Part shown: positions 1 through 5,067 of the stretch, one piece after another
Layout of the letters: each line of letters opens with the position of its first letter
Position numbering within the stretch: the stretch's first letter is position 1
NCBI GenBank assembly: GCA_029939875.1
Contig: JAOZSC010000193.1
Span: 1-5,841 of the forward strand
Direction: 5' to 3'
Length of the DNA stretch: 5,841 bases
From: Desulfobacterales bacterium
GTDB lineage: Bacteria; Desulfobacterota; Desulfobacteria; Desulfobacterales; JAFDCJ01
Notes under the pieces: model-generated
What the model was told of the DNA's origin: nothing
The model's database searches: none
Seen by the model: only the letters and a program-made list of their open reading frames with translations
Program-made: the position numbers and the translations under genes

Positions 1-7
1 TATTGGT

Positions 8-65
8 TGTGGGAGCGGCTTTCAGCCGCGAAATTAAATGATCGCGGCTGAAAGCCGCTCCCACA
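8..65. repeat. REP-like palindromic pair (REPIN/BIME-type element)
   Basis: Two arms of 24 nt (8-31 and 42-65) are perfect reverse complements separated by a 10-nt AT-rich loop (32-41). Each arm is itself a small hairpin: GCGGCT and AGCCGC pair around TTC in the left arm, and the right arm mirrors this. A GGGA/GGAG-type tetranucleotide flanks the hairpin at its outer foot. This is the organisation of a bacterial REP sequence present as an inverted pair, a class mobilised in trans by RAYT (REP-associated tyrosine) transposases. No RAYT gene lies in the window. As RNA the element would form a very stable hairpin, but it lacks a T-tract, so it is not a standard intrinsic terminator. The palindrome is seen directly; assignment to the REP class is by architecture and remembered similarity to other GGGAGCGGC-type REPs. 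Confidence 0.8.
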
Positions 66-145
66 GGAAGTTTGGTAACTTGGACTTTCCGGATAAGCAC
101 CTTATACAATGATTTTTATGGCGTCGGCGACGATCCGCGGTTGCC

Positions 146-174
146 TTGACATCCCGCCGGGGTTTCCATATAAT
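146..174 (+). promoter_or_regulatory. Consensus sigma70 promoter for the permease-USP gene
   Basis: A perfect -35 box TTGACA (146-151) and a perfect -10 box TATAAT (169-174) are separated by the optimal 17 nt (152-168). Transcription would start near 181-182, giving an untranslated leader of about 180 nt before the permease ATG at 361. Both hexamers match the housekeeping consensus completely, so strong expression or tight repression is expected. A short palindrome CGTCG-G-CGACG (122-132) lies just upstream and might be a regulator site, but it is too short to count as evidence. Confidence 0.75.
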
Positions 175-180
175 TTGAAT

Positions 181-360
181 GTTTGTCCCAAAAATATGCG
201 CTCAAGCAGGCCATAGACAGCCGTCATTTTGACAAATCCATCCCGTCTGATTCTTATAAATCCGACGGCCTGAAGCCCGATGCATTAAGCTGCGGGGAAT
301 TCGTTCGCAGGCTGGTTCAACGTTTGCCTCAACAGGTGCGGGAGGTAGCCGCGAAAGCTC
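181..360 (+). other. Long 5' leader of the permease-USP mRNA, no convincing gene
   Basis: About 180 nt separate the predicted transcription start from the permease ATG. A frame beginning at a TTG (183) stays open through the leader and into the permease gene out of frame, but it has no ribosome-binding site and no recognisable product. An imperfect hairpin pairs CCGTC (243-247) with GACGG (264-268). I recognise no known riboswitch. GGAGGT at 341-346 is the best Shine-Dalgarno match for the permease, 14 nt before the ATG, which is longer than usual. No alternative in-frame start exists upstream because a TAG at 346-348 closes the frame. Confidence 0.5.
229..257 (+). promoter_or_regulatory. Possible second promoter within the leader
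   Basis: TTGACA (229-234) is a perfect -35 hexamer. At 17-nt spacing lies TCTTAT (252-257), which matches four of six -10 positions. A better -10 box, TATAAA (255-260), sits at a less favourable 20-nt spacing. If active, it would be a downstream tandem promoter giving a shorter leader. The perfect upstream promoter makes this one less necessary. Confidence 0.3.
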
Positions 361-2655
361 ATGTCATCTCCCCCAAAAAAAGACGTCGACCCCGACGGAG
401 TCTCGTTTGCCCGGAATCTGGGGCTTTTCGATGCCTCCATGATCGGAATCGGAGCCATGATCGGCGCCGGAATATTTGTTCTGACAGGTATCGCCGCCGG
501 TGAGGCGGGTCCTGCCGCCCTACTGTCTTTCGCCCTCAACGGTTTTGTAACCCTGTTAACCGCCCTCAGTTACGCCGAACTGGCATCTGCTTATCCTAAA
601 GCCGGCGGCGGTTACGCCTACATAAAAAAAGCTTTCCCCGGGCCGGCGGGGTTTGCCTCCGGCTGGATGCTCTGGTTTTGCTATATCATTGCCTGCGCCC
701 TGTACGCCCGCGGTTTCGGCAGTTATTTCTGGGAATTTGTCCAGACCTATTTTCCCGTGCTTTCAAACGTTGTCCATGATGCGGCCGGTCACCGGGGCCC
801 CGCCCTTTCCATGACGGTCCTGGTGGGCACGGTCTTTGTGCTCATCAACATCCGGGGCACGGCATTGACCGGCAACGTGGAAAACGTCATCACCATGGCC
901 AAGATCGTCATTCTCGGCATCTTCATCATTTACGGGCTCAAGCAGATTTTTCACCTTCCCATCCAGGCGGCCGCCAGTTTCAAGCCCTTTTTCCCGAACG
1001 GCTTCAGCGGAGTGGTGATGGCCATGGGGCTGACCTTCATCGCTTTTGAAGGCTATGACCTGATCGCCACGGTGGCCGAGGAAATCAAATCGCCGGAAAA
1101 AACCATCCCCCGTGCCACGATGATATCGCTGGCCGTGACCGTTGTGATCTACCTGTTGATCCTGGTCGTTTGCATCGGGGCCATCCGGCCGGAAACGGGC
1201 ACTTCCTGGCAATTTCTCGGGCGCTACCAGGAAACGGCCATCGCCAAGGCAGCTGAAAATTTCATGCCTTTTTTCGGCATCGCCCTGATTATCTTCGGGG
1301 GATTGCTGTCCACCATATCTGCGTTAAACGCCACCATTTTGGCGTCCTCCAGGGTGGCCTTTTCCATGAGCCGCGACAAGATGCTGCCGCTGTCGCTTTG
1401 CCGGATTCATCCAGACTATCGCACACCGCATCTGGCAATCGCCGTGACAGGGGTTATCGTGCTGGCAATTGCGTTGCTGTTTCCGATTCACGTGATCGGC
1501 TCGGCCGCCAGTGTCATGTTTCTGCTCACCTTTGCCCTGGTGAATTTATCCCTGATTGCGCTGCGGCGCAAATTTCCGGAACTAAAAGGCGGCTTCCGGG
1601 TGCCGCTGTATCCGGTAACACCGATTGCCGCCATTGTTTTGAATCTGGTTCTGGCAATCTACCAGTTCAACTTCGACGCACGGGCCTGGTATATCACCAT
1701 TGTCTGGGTGATCGTCGGACTGTTTATTTACTTTATGCATTTTGAAAAAGCCACCGCCGCCGACATGCCCCAGGTGCTCGAGGTCCACCAGGCGAAAAAA
1801 ACCAGCTCCTACTCCTACCGGATTTTGATCCCGCTGTATAATCCCGACAACGTCATCCCGTTGATGAAGCTCGCGATCCCGTTGGCCAGGGCCTATGAGG
1901 GGGAAATTATCGTGCTCGGCGTGGTGGATATTCCTATCCACCTTCCGCCCCATGAGGGCATGCGCTGGGTCCACCACAAAACCCCTTTGTTGAAAAAAGC
2001 AATTCAGTTCGGCAAGGAACAGGGGGTGGAAACCCGCTCGGCCATCCGCATTGCTCACCGGGTTTATGACGGCATCCTTCAGACCGCAGTCGCGGAAAAG
2101 GCCTCTCTGGTGCTGATGGGCTGGAAAGGGTATGCCACCACCCGGGATCGCATTTTCGGGGAAGTCACCGACAAGGTTGTGCGCCTGACGCCCTGCGATC
2201 TGATCACGATCAAGCTGACCGGCGATCGTCCGCTAAAACGCATTTTAATCCCCACCGCCGGCGGTCCCCATGCCTCTCTGGCGGCTGAATACGTGGGGCT
2301 TTTACAGCAGGCTTACGGATATGAGGTGAACTGCTGCTACGTCACGCCACCGGAAGCCGACGACCACGAGTGCGAAATCGCCCGGCAGTGGGTGCAAAAA
2401 ACCGTTCGCCTGACGGGGCTGGAAGGAACCGCCCGGGTCTGCCTGATCGAGGGCAAACACATCGCCCCGGCACTTGTGAAGGCGGCCGCCGATTACGACC
2501 TGATTGTTCTGGGGGCCTCCCGGGAGGGCGTTTTCTCCGGTGTTCTGTTTGGCGAAATCCCCGAAAAAGTCGCCCGTTATTCCAAAACTCCGGTGATGAT
2601 CGTCAAACGCCATGAGGGCGCGGTCAAATCAATCATCAAACGGGTGATGGGATAA
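361..2655 (+). CDS. APC-superfamily amino acid permease fused to two universal stress protein domains
   Basis: This 764-residue inner-membrane protein is a secondary transporter of the amino acid/polyamine/organocation superfamily (AA_permease_2 type) with a cytoplasmic regulatory tail. Residues 24-461 contain about 12 hydrophobic segments, roughly at 24-45, 49-72, 96-123, 148-165, 173-195, 215-235, 254-275, 301-325, 358-376, 379-402, 421-438 and 443-461. Family hallmarks are the glycine-rich first helix (GIGAMIGAGIF from residue 29), FEGYD in helix 6 (229-233) and SPEKTIPRA just after it (244-252). Two USP domains follow at about 485-619 and 624-750. The first has G587-x2-G590-x9-G600, but Glu rather than Ser/Thr follows. 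The second has R721 where the second Gly is expected. Canonical ATP binding is therefore uncertain in the first domain and doubtful in the second. The ATG at 361 is the only start available. The substrate cannot be read from the sequence; a cationic or neutral amino acid is typical. The gene appears monocistronic. Confidence 0.93.
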   Translation: MSSPPKKDVDPDGVSFARNLGLFDASMIGIGAMIGAGIFVLTGIAAGEAGPAALLSFALNGFVTLLTALSYAELASAYPKAGGGYAYIKKAFPGPAGFASGWMLWFCYIIACALYARGFGSYFWEFVQTYFPVLSNVVHDAAGHRGPALSMTVLVGTVFVLINIRGTALTGNVENVITMAKIVILGIFIIYGLKQIFHLPIQAAASFKPFFPNGFSGVVMAMGLTFIAFEGYDLIATVAEEIKSPEKTIPRATMISLAVTVVIYLLILVVCIGAIRPETGTSWQFLGRYQETAIAKAAENFMPFFGIALIIFGGLLSTISALNATILASSRVAFSMSRDKMLPLSLCRIHPDYRTPHLAIAVTGVIVLAIALLFPIHVIGSAASVMFLLTFALVNLSLIALRRKFPELKGGFRVPLYPVTPIAAIVLNLVLAIYQFNFDARAWYITIVWVIVGLFIYFMHFEKATAADMPQVLEVHQAKKTSSYSYRILIPLYNPDNVIPLMKLAIPLARAYEGEIIVLGVVDIPIHLPPHEGMRWVHHKTPLLKKAIQFGKEQGVETRSAIRIAHRVYDGILQTAVAEKASLVLMGWKGYATTRDRIFGEVTDKVVRLTPCDLITIKLTGDRPLKRILIPTAGGPHASLAAEYVGLLQQAYGYEVNCCYVTPPEADDHECEIARQWVQKTVRLTGLEGTARVCLIEGKHIAPALVKAAADYDLIVLGASREGVFSGVLFGEIPEKVARYSKTPVMIVKRHEGAVKSIIKRVMG

Positions 2656-2662
2656 ATACGAC

Positions 2663-2691
2663 TTCGCCGACTACTGGAGCGAAATTTTTTT
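2663..2691 (+). terminator. Weak candidate intrinsic terminator after the permease gene
   Basis: TTCGC (2663-2667) pairs with GCGAA (2679-2683) around an 11-nt loop, followed by one A and seven T residues (2685-2691). The stem is only 5 bp, so the structure is weak. Its position 8 nt after the stop codon and its T-tract support partial termination. The end of the T-tract lies just before the next gene's candidate -35 box. Confidence 0.35.
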
Positions 2692-2692
2692 A

Positions 2693-2720
2693 TTGATATT
2701 GCCGGCAATTTCAGTAAGAT
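2693..2720 (+). promoter_or_regulatory. Candidate sigma70 promoter for the CMD-family gene
   Basis: TTGATA (2693-2698) matches five of six -35 positions. TAAGAT (2715-2720) matches four of six -10 positions, at 16-nt spacing. Transcription would start near 2727, leaving about 30 nt before the ATG at 2757. It is plausible because a probable terminator precedes it. Confidence 0.4.
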
Positions 2721-2745
2721 CAGTTTTTACCAACCGGGTTTTAAA

Positions 2746-2754
2746 AAGGAGGAG
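2746..2754 (+). promoter_or_regulatory. Strong ribosome binding site of the CMD-family gene
   Basis: AAGGAGGAG contains a complete AGGAGG anti-16S match (2747-2752), 4 nt before the ATG at 2757. It fixes that start and predicts efficient translation. It is the strongest Shine-Dalgarno sequence in the window. Confidence 0.8.
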
Positions 2755-2756
2755 CC

Positions 2757-3068
2757 ATGTACCTGCCCAAAATTTATGAAAATTTTTCCGACAAATTCCC
2801 CGCGGTCATCAAGGATTTCAAGCAGCTGGGGCAATCCTGCCGGGCCGCGGGCCCGCTTGACCCCAAGGCCCAGGATCTTATCAAGCTGGGGATTGCCGTC
2901 GGTGCAAATTCCAAGGGAGCCGTCATGTCCAGCACCCGAAAGGCCCTGGAATCCGGCGCCACACCGGAAGAAATTACCCACGCAGTCCTGCTGGCCCTGA
3001 CCACCACCGGTTTTCCGAACATGATTGCCGCCCTGGGATGGGTGGAAGACGTGCTCAGCCAGGCATAA
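2757..3068 (+). CDS. Carboxymuconolactone decarboxylase (CMD/AhpD-like) family protein, cysteine motif absent
   Basis: A 103-residue, all-helical, cytoplasmic protein of the CMD/AhpD fold. The recognisable core is LDPKAQDLIKLGIAVGAN (34-51), then a GAVMSSTRKALESGATPEEI stretch (54-73) and the hydrophobic helix HAVLLALTTTGFPNMIAALG (75-94). Length and layout match single-domain CMD proteins, which usually oligomerise. AhpD-type members carry a redox CxxC near residues 55-60, in an E-x2-C-x2-C-x3-H setting. Here that region is S-K-G-A-V-M-S-S-T with no Cys, and the only Cys is C28, so AhpD-like disulphide peroxidase chemistry is unlikely. True decarboxylase activity is not implied either, since most single-domain relatives have unknown function. 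The gene has its own strong ribosome-binding site and apparently its own promoter, and stands alone between the permease and the FmdE-family unit. Confidence 0.85.
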   Translation: MYLPKIYENFSDKFPAVIKDFKQLGQSCRAAGPLDPKAQDLIKLGIAVGANSKGAVMSSTRKALESGATPEEITHAVLLALTTTGFPNMIAALGWVEDVLSQA

Positions 3069-3079
3069 CCTCATCGGTG

Positions 3080-3124
3080 AAATTTTTTTGACTTACATCA
3101 TGGAATTGGATTCCAAAAAAATTT
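3080..3124. promoter_or_regulatory. Nested inverted repeats in the spacer before the FmdE-family gene
   Basis: An 11-bp perfect inverted repeat pairs 3080-3090 (A3T7G) with 3114-3124 (CA7T3) around a 23-nt loop. A second palindrome, TGGAAT-TGG-ATTCCA (3101-3115), sits inside the loop and overlaps the right arm by 2 nt, so the two folds compete. It starts 12 nt after the CMD stop codon. It could act as a weak A/T-rich terminator for that gene or as a regulator-binding region for the next one. The stem is not GC-rich, so termination is uncertain. TTGACT (3088-3093) resembles a -35 box but has no good -10 partner. Confidence 0.4.
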
Positions 3125-3131
3125 ATGTTCT

Positions 3132-3153
3132 GTTATGTTATTTTTAACATAAG
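3132..3153. promoter_or_regulatory. ModE-like palindromic operator upstream of the FmdE-family/molybdopterin-binding gene pair
   Basis: TTATGTTA (3133-3140) and TAACATAA (3145-3152) form a perfect 8-bp dyad around TTTT. Read as half-sites, this is GTTATGT, 8 nt, ACATAAG. The E. coli modA operator for the molybdate-responsive repressor ModE, as I recall it, is GTTATAT, 8 nt, ACATAAC: six of seven bases match in each half at the same spacing. A further TTATGTT copy at 3123-3129 lies exactly 10 bp upstream of the left half-site, one helical turn away. The site ends 19 nt before the ATG at 3172, a position suited to repression. Assignment to a ModE-type regulator is an inference, strengthened by the molybdenum-related genes downstream. 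Confidence 0.5.
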
Positions 3154-3160
3154 GGGTAAC

Positions 3161-3164
3161 GGAG
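3161..3164 (+). promoter_or_regulatory. Ribosome binding site of the FmdE-family gene
   Basis: GGAG ends 7 nt before the ATG at 3172, at the optimal distance, and supports that start. It lies immediately downstream of the palindromic operator candidate. Confidence 0.6.
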
Positions 3165-3171
3165 CAACTGG

Positions 3172-3801
3172 ATGCGGGATTTTAAATCACTTGTAAAAAG
3201 CTCGGCCGCCGCCCACGGGCATCTTTGCCCGGGACAGGTGGTGGGGGTGCGCATGGCCATGCTGGGCTGCCGGCTCATCGGCCTGGATGAACCCACCCGT
3301 ATCGATCAGATTAAAAAACTGATCGTCTACGTGGAGATGGACCGCTGCACGGCCGATGCCGTTGCCCATGTGACCGGTGTCAAGCTTGGGCGCCGCTCGC
3401 TGAAATTTACGGATTACGGAATCATGGCCGCCACCTTTGTCAACCTGGAGACCCAAAAGGCCTTTCGGATCATTTCCACCGAGGAGTCCCGGGACCTGGC
3501 CTCGGCTTATGCTCCGGAAGTGGCCGAAAAGTATGCCCGCCAGCTGAAAGCCTATGAACGCATGCCGGACAGCGTACTTTTTCGGGTGCAACAGGTGGAC
3601 GTTGCCATCAGCGAATTGGACCTGCCCGGTCCCACGCGCCGCAAGGTGGCCTGCAGCCGCTGCGGCCAGGTGGTGCGCGATGGCCGCGAGGTAATTGCAC
3701 AGGGCCGCCCGTTGTGCAAGCCCTGTGCGGGAGGAGCCTATTTTTCCAATGCCCGGGATATCACGTGGCCGGATATGAACCGCACACCGAACACCGAGTA
3801 G
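3172..3801 (+). CDS. FmdE-family protein with C-terminal four-cysteine zinc-finger module
   Basis: A 209-residue, probably cytoplasmic protein. Residues 1-150 match the FmdE family, named after a gene linked to formylmethanofuran dehydrogenase of methanogens but widespread in anaerobic bacteria. The signature is HGHLCPGQVVGVRMA (H15, H17, C19), followed by E55, C59 and D62 in VEMDRCTADA, then TGVKLGRR (68-75). The conserved His/Cys set suggests metal binding. The tail carries C161-x2-C164-x17-C182-x2-C185, a zinc-finger arrangement common in bacterial FmdE proteins. I see no signal peptide or membrane segment. The biochemical role is not established; a part in molybdenum or tungsten enzyme maturation is inferred from the neighbouring gene. 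The next gene starts 97 nt downstream with no terminator between, so co-transcription is likely. A ModE-like palindrome lies directly upstream. Confidence 0.9.
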   Translation: MRDFKSLVKSSAAAHGHLCPGQVVGVRMAMLGCRLIGLDEPTRIDQIKKLIVYVEMDRCTADAVAHVTGVKLGRRSLKFTDYGIMAATFVNLETQKAFRIISTEESRDLASAYAPEVAEKYARQLKAYERMPDSVLFRVQQVDVAISELDLPGPTRRKVACSRCGQVVRDGREVIAQGRPLCKPCAGGAYFSNARDITWPDMNRTPNTE

Positions 3802-3883
3802 CAACGCTCGTCGGATGAGTGGTTGACTGATTGAAGGAAAGGGATTTCGTCTGTTTGCTTTTAGGGCAATGTTCAATTCCTTG

Positions 3884-3890
3884 AAAGGGG
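3884..3890 (+). promoter_or_regulatory. Ribosome binding site deciding the GTG start at 3899
   Basis: The purine run AAAGGGG ends 8 nt before GTG 3899. The alternative in-frame ATG at 3869 has only AGGG (3863-3866), 2 nt away, which is too close to work well. This favours the GTG start, although GGGG is not a perfect anti-16S match. Confidence 0.5.
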
Positions 3891-3898
3891 TTACAACC

Positions 3899-4930
3899 GT
3901 GCTTAAAAAAATAAAACTGCGGGATGCCGTGGGCACGCAGCTATCCCATGACATTACCGAGATTCGCCCCGGCGAATTTAAAGGGCCGGCTTTTCGCCGG
4001 GGCCACACGGTGTGCAATGAGGATCTTTGCCACCTGCAGAAACTGGGCAAAAACCACCTGTACCTGCTCGACATGGATGCCGATGAGATCCACGAGGATC
4101 AGGCCGCGGCCATGCTTGCCGATGCCCTGACCGGTGAAGGGGTGAGGTGGCAAAATGAGCCCCGGGAGGGCAAGATAAAACTGGTGGCGGCCATCGACGG
4201 CCTGCTGAGTGTTGAAACCGCGACCCTGGCGGCCGTCAACATGATCGATGAGGTCATGTGCGCCACCCTGCACTCCCACAGTCTGGTAAAAAAAGATGAC
4301 CTGGTGGCGGCCACCCGGGCCCTTCCACTGGTGATGAAGCGCGCTCCCATCGAGCGGGCAGCGGCCATTGCCGCCCAAAGCGGCGGCGTGGTTCGTGTGA
4401 AAGCCTTGCGCAAGGCCAACGTGGGGCTGTTAATCACCGGCAGTGAGGTCTATCACGGTCTGATCGAAGACCGCTTTGCGCCGCTTCTCAACGAAAAAGT
4501 TACGGCCCTGGGTTGCCGCGTGGCCGGGGTGACCTTTGCTCCGGATGATCCTGGGCTGATCCGCCAGGCCATCAGTGCTCACCTGGAGCGCGGTTGCGAT
4601 CTGCTGCTGCTCAGCGGCGGCATGAGTGTGGACCCGGATGATGTCACCCGCCAGGGAATCAAGCTGGCCGGGGCAACTGAAATGTATTACGGATCAGCGG
4701 TGCTGCCCGGGGCCATGTTCCTGGTGGCCTACCTCGGGGAGGTGCCCCTGTTGGGGGTGCCGGCCTGCGGCATGTATCACCGCATCACCGTGCTGGACCT
4801 GATACTGCCCCGGGTGCTTGCGGGCGAACACATCGGCAAAGCCGAACTGGCCTTTCTGGGCCACGGCGGGCTGTGCAAAGACTGCCCCCAGTGTTCCTAT
4901 CCCCATTGCCCCTTTGGCAAAGGGACATAG
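3899..4930 (+). CDS. MoeA/MogA-like molybdopterin-binding protein with Cys-rich C-terminal tail
   Basis: A 343-residue cytoplasmic protein from the preferred GTG start; an in-frame ATG at 3869 would add ten residues (MFNSLKGVTT) without family similarity. The N-terminus (KKIKLRDAVGTQLSHDITEIRPGEFKGPAF) is typical of this family of stand-alone molybdopterin-binding proteins. The MoCF_biosynth domain spans about 175-310, with VGLLITGSEVYHG (175-187), the binding loop LSGGMSVDPDD (238-248) and GVPACGMY (286-293). MoeA's usual C-terminal domain is absent. In its place is a short tail with C326, C329, C332 and C337 (CxxCxxCxxxxC), able to hold zinc or an Fe-S cluster. Related proteins handle molybdopterin during molybdenum or tungsten insertion, so a maturation or sensing role is inferred; enzymatic activity cannot be judged from sequence. 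It is probably co-transcribed with the FmdE-family gene, and a strong terminator lies 79 nt after its stop. Confidence 0.88.
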   Translation: MLKKIKLRDAVGTQLSHDITEIRPGEFKGPAFRRGHTVCNEDLCHLQKLGKNHLYLLDMDADEIHEDQAAAMLADALTGEGVRWQNEPREGKIKLVAAIDGLLSVETATLAAVNMIDEVMCATLHSHSLVKKDDLVAATRALPLVMKRAPIERAAAIAAQSGGVVRVKALRKANVGLLITGSEVYHGLIEDRFAPLLNEKVTALGCRVAGVTFAPDDPGLIRQAISAHLERGCDLLLLSGGMSVDPDDVTRQGIKLAGATEMYYGSAVLPGAMFLVAYLGEVPLLGVPACGMYHRITVLDLILPRVLAGEHIGKAELAFLGHGGLCKDCPQCSYPHCPFGKGT

Positions 4931-4950
4931 TGTCATGTCCCGCCTTCGGA

Positions 4951-4984
4951 TTTTTAAAATCCCCCTTACCCCCTTTAGAAAAAA
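4951..4984. repeat. C-rich tandem motif after the molybdopterin-binding gene
   Basis: CCCCCTTA (4961-4968) is followed directly by CCCCCTTT (4969-4976), preceded by TTTTTAAAAT and followed by an A-rich run to 4984. The CCCCCTT unit occurs twice head to tail. Short intergenic sequences of this kind occur as dispersed degenerate repeats in several deltaproteobacterial genomes, but only one copy is seen here, so that assignment is a guess. Confidence 0.3.
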
Positions 4985-5008
4985 GGCACGTATGCAGCCG
5001 TCCAACAA

Positions 5009-5042
5009 AAAAACCCCGCTGCCTGCAGGCAGCGGGGTTTTT
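5009..5042. terminator. Perfect bidirectional intrinsic terminator between convergent genes
   Basis: CCCCGCTGCC (5014-5023) pairs with GGCAGCGGGG (5028-5037) around a TGCA loop. The A-run on the left and T-run on the right extend pairing to 5009-5042, a 34-nt perfect dyad. A plus-strand transcript ends in a GC-rich hairpin followed by U residues (5038-5042). The minus-strand transcript ends in the same hairpin followed by the complement of the A-run (5007-5013). It therefore closes both the molybdopterin-binding gene unit and the convergent cytochrome gene, whose stop codon is 26 nt away. Confidence 0.93.
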
Positions 5043-5067
5043 CACAGGGTCATTTCCGTGAATGTTT

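Noticed and set aside
80..110. Promoter-like TTGGAC and TATACAAT upstream of the consensus promoter.
   Set aside because: The -35 match is only three of six at the best spacing, and a perfect promoter lies just downstream.
122..132. CGTCG-G-CGACG palindrome as an operator upstream of the permease promoter.
   Set aside because: Five-base arms in GC-rich DNA are expected by chance, and no second copy was seen nearby.
183..503. Open frame of 106 codons from a TTG in the permease leader, overlapping the permease gene.
   Set aside because: No ribosome-binding site, a weak start at the predicted transcription start, no recognisable domain, and an Arg-rich out-of-frame tail where it overlaps the clearly real permease.
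3823..3851. TTGACT as a -35 box for an internal promoter before the molybdopterin-binding gene.
   Set aside because: No acceptable -10 hexamer at 16-18 nt; co-transcription with the FmdE-family gene is simpler.
3869..3898. Upstream ATG start for the molybdopterin-binding protein.
   Set aside because: The ten extra residues do not resemble the family N-terminus and the nearest purine run is only 2 nt from the ATG; GTG 3899 has better spacing. It cannot be fully excluded.
3187..4074. Minus-strand open frame of 295 codons over the FmdE-family gene and the start of the next gene.
   Set aside because: It spans two convincing plus-strand genes and has His/Ala/Gly-rich shadow composition with no family signature.
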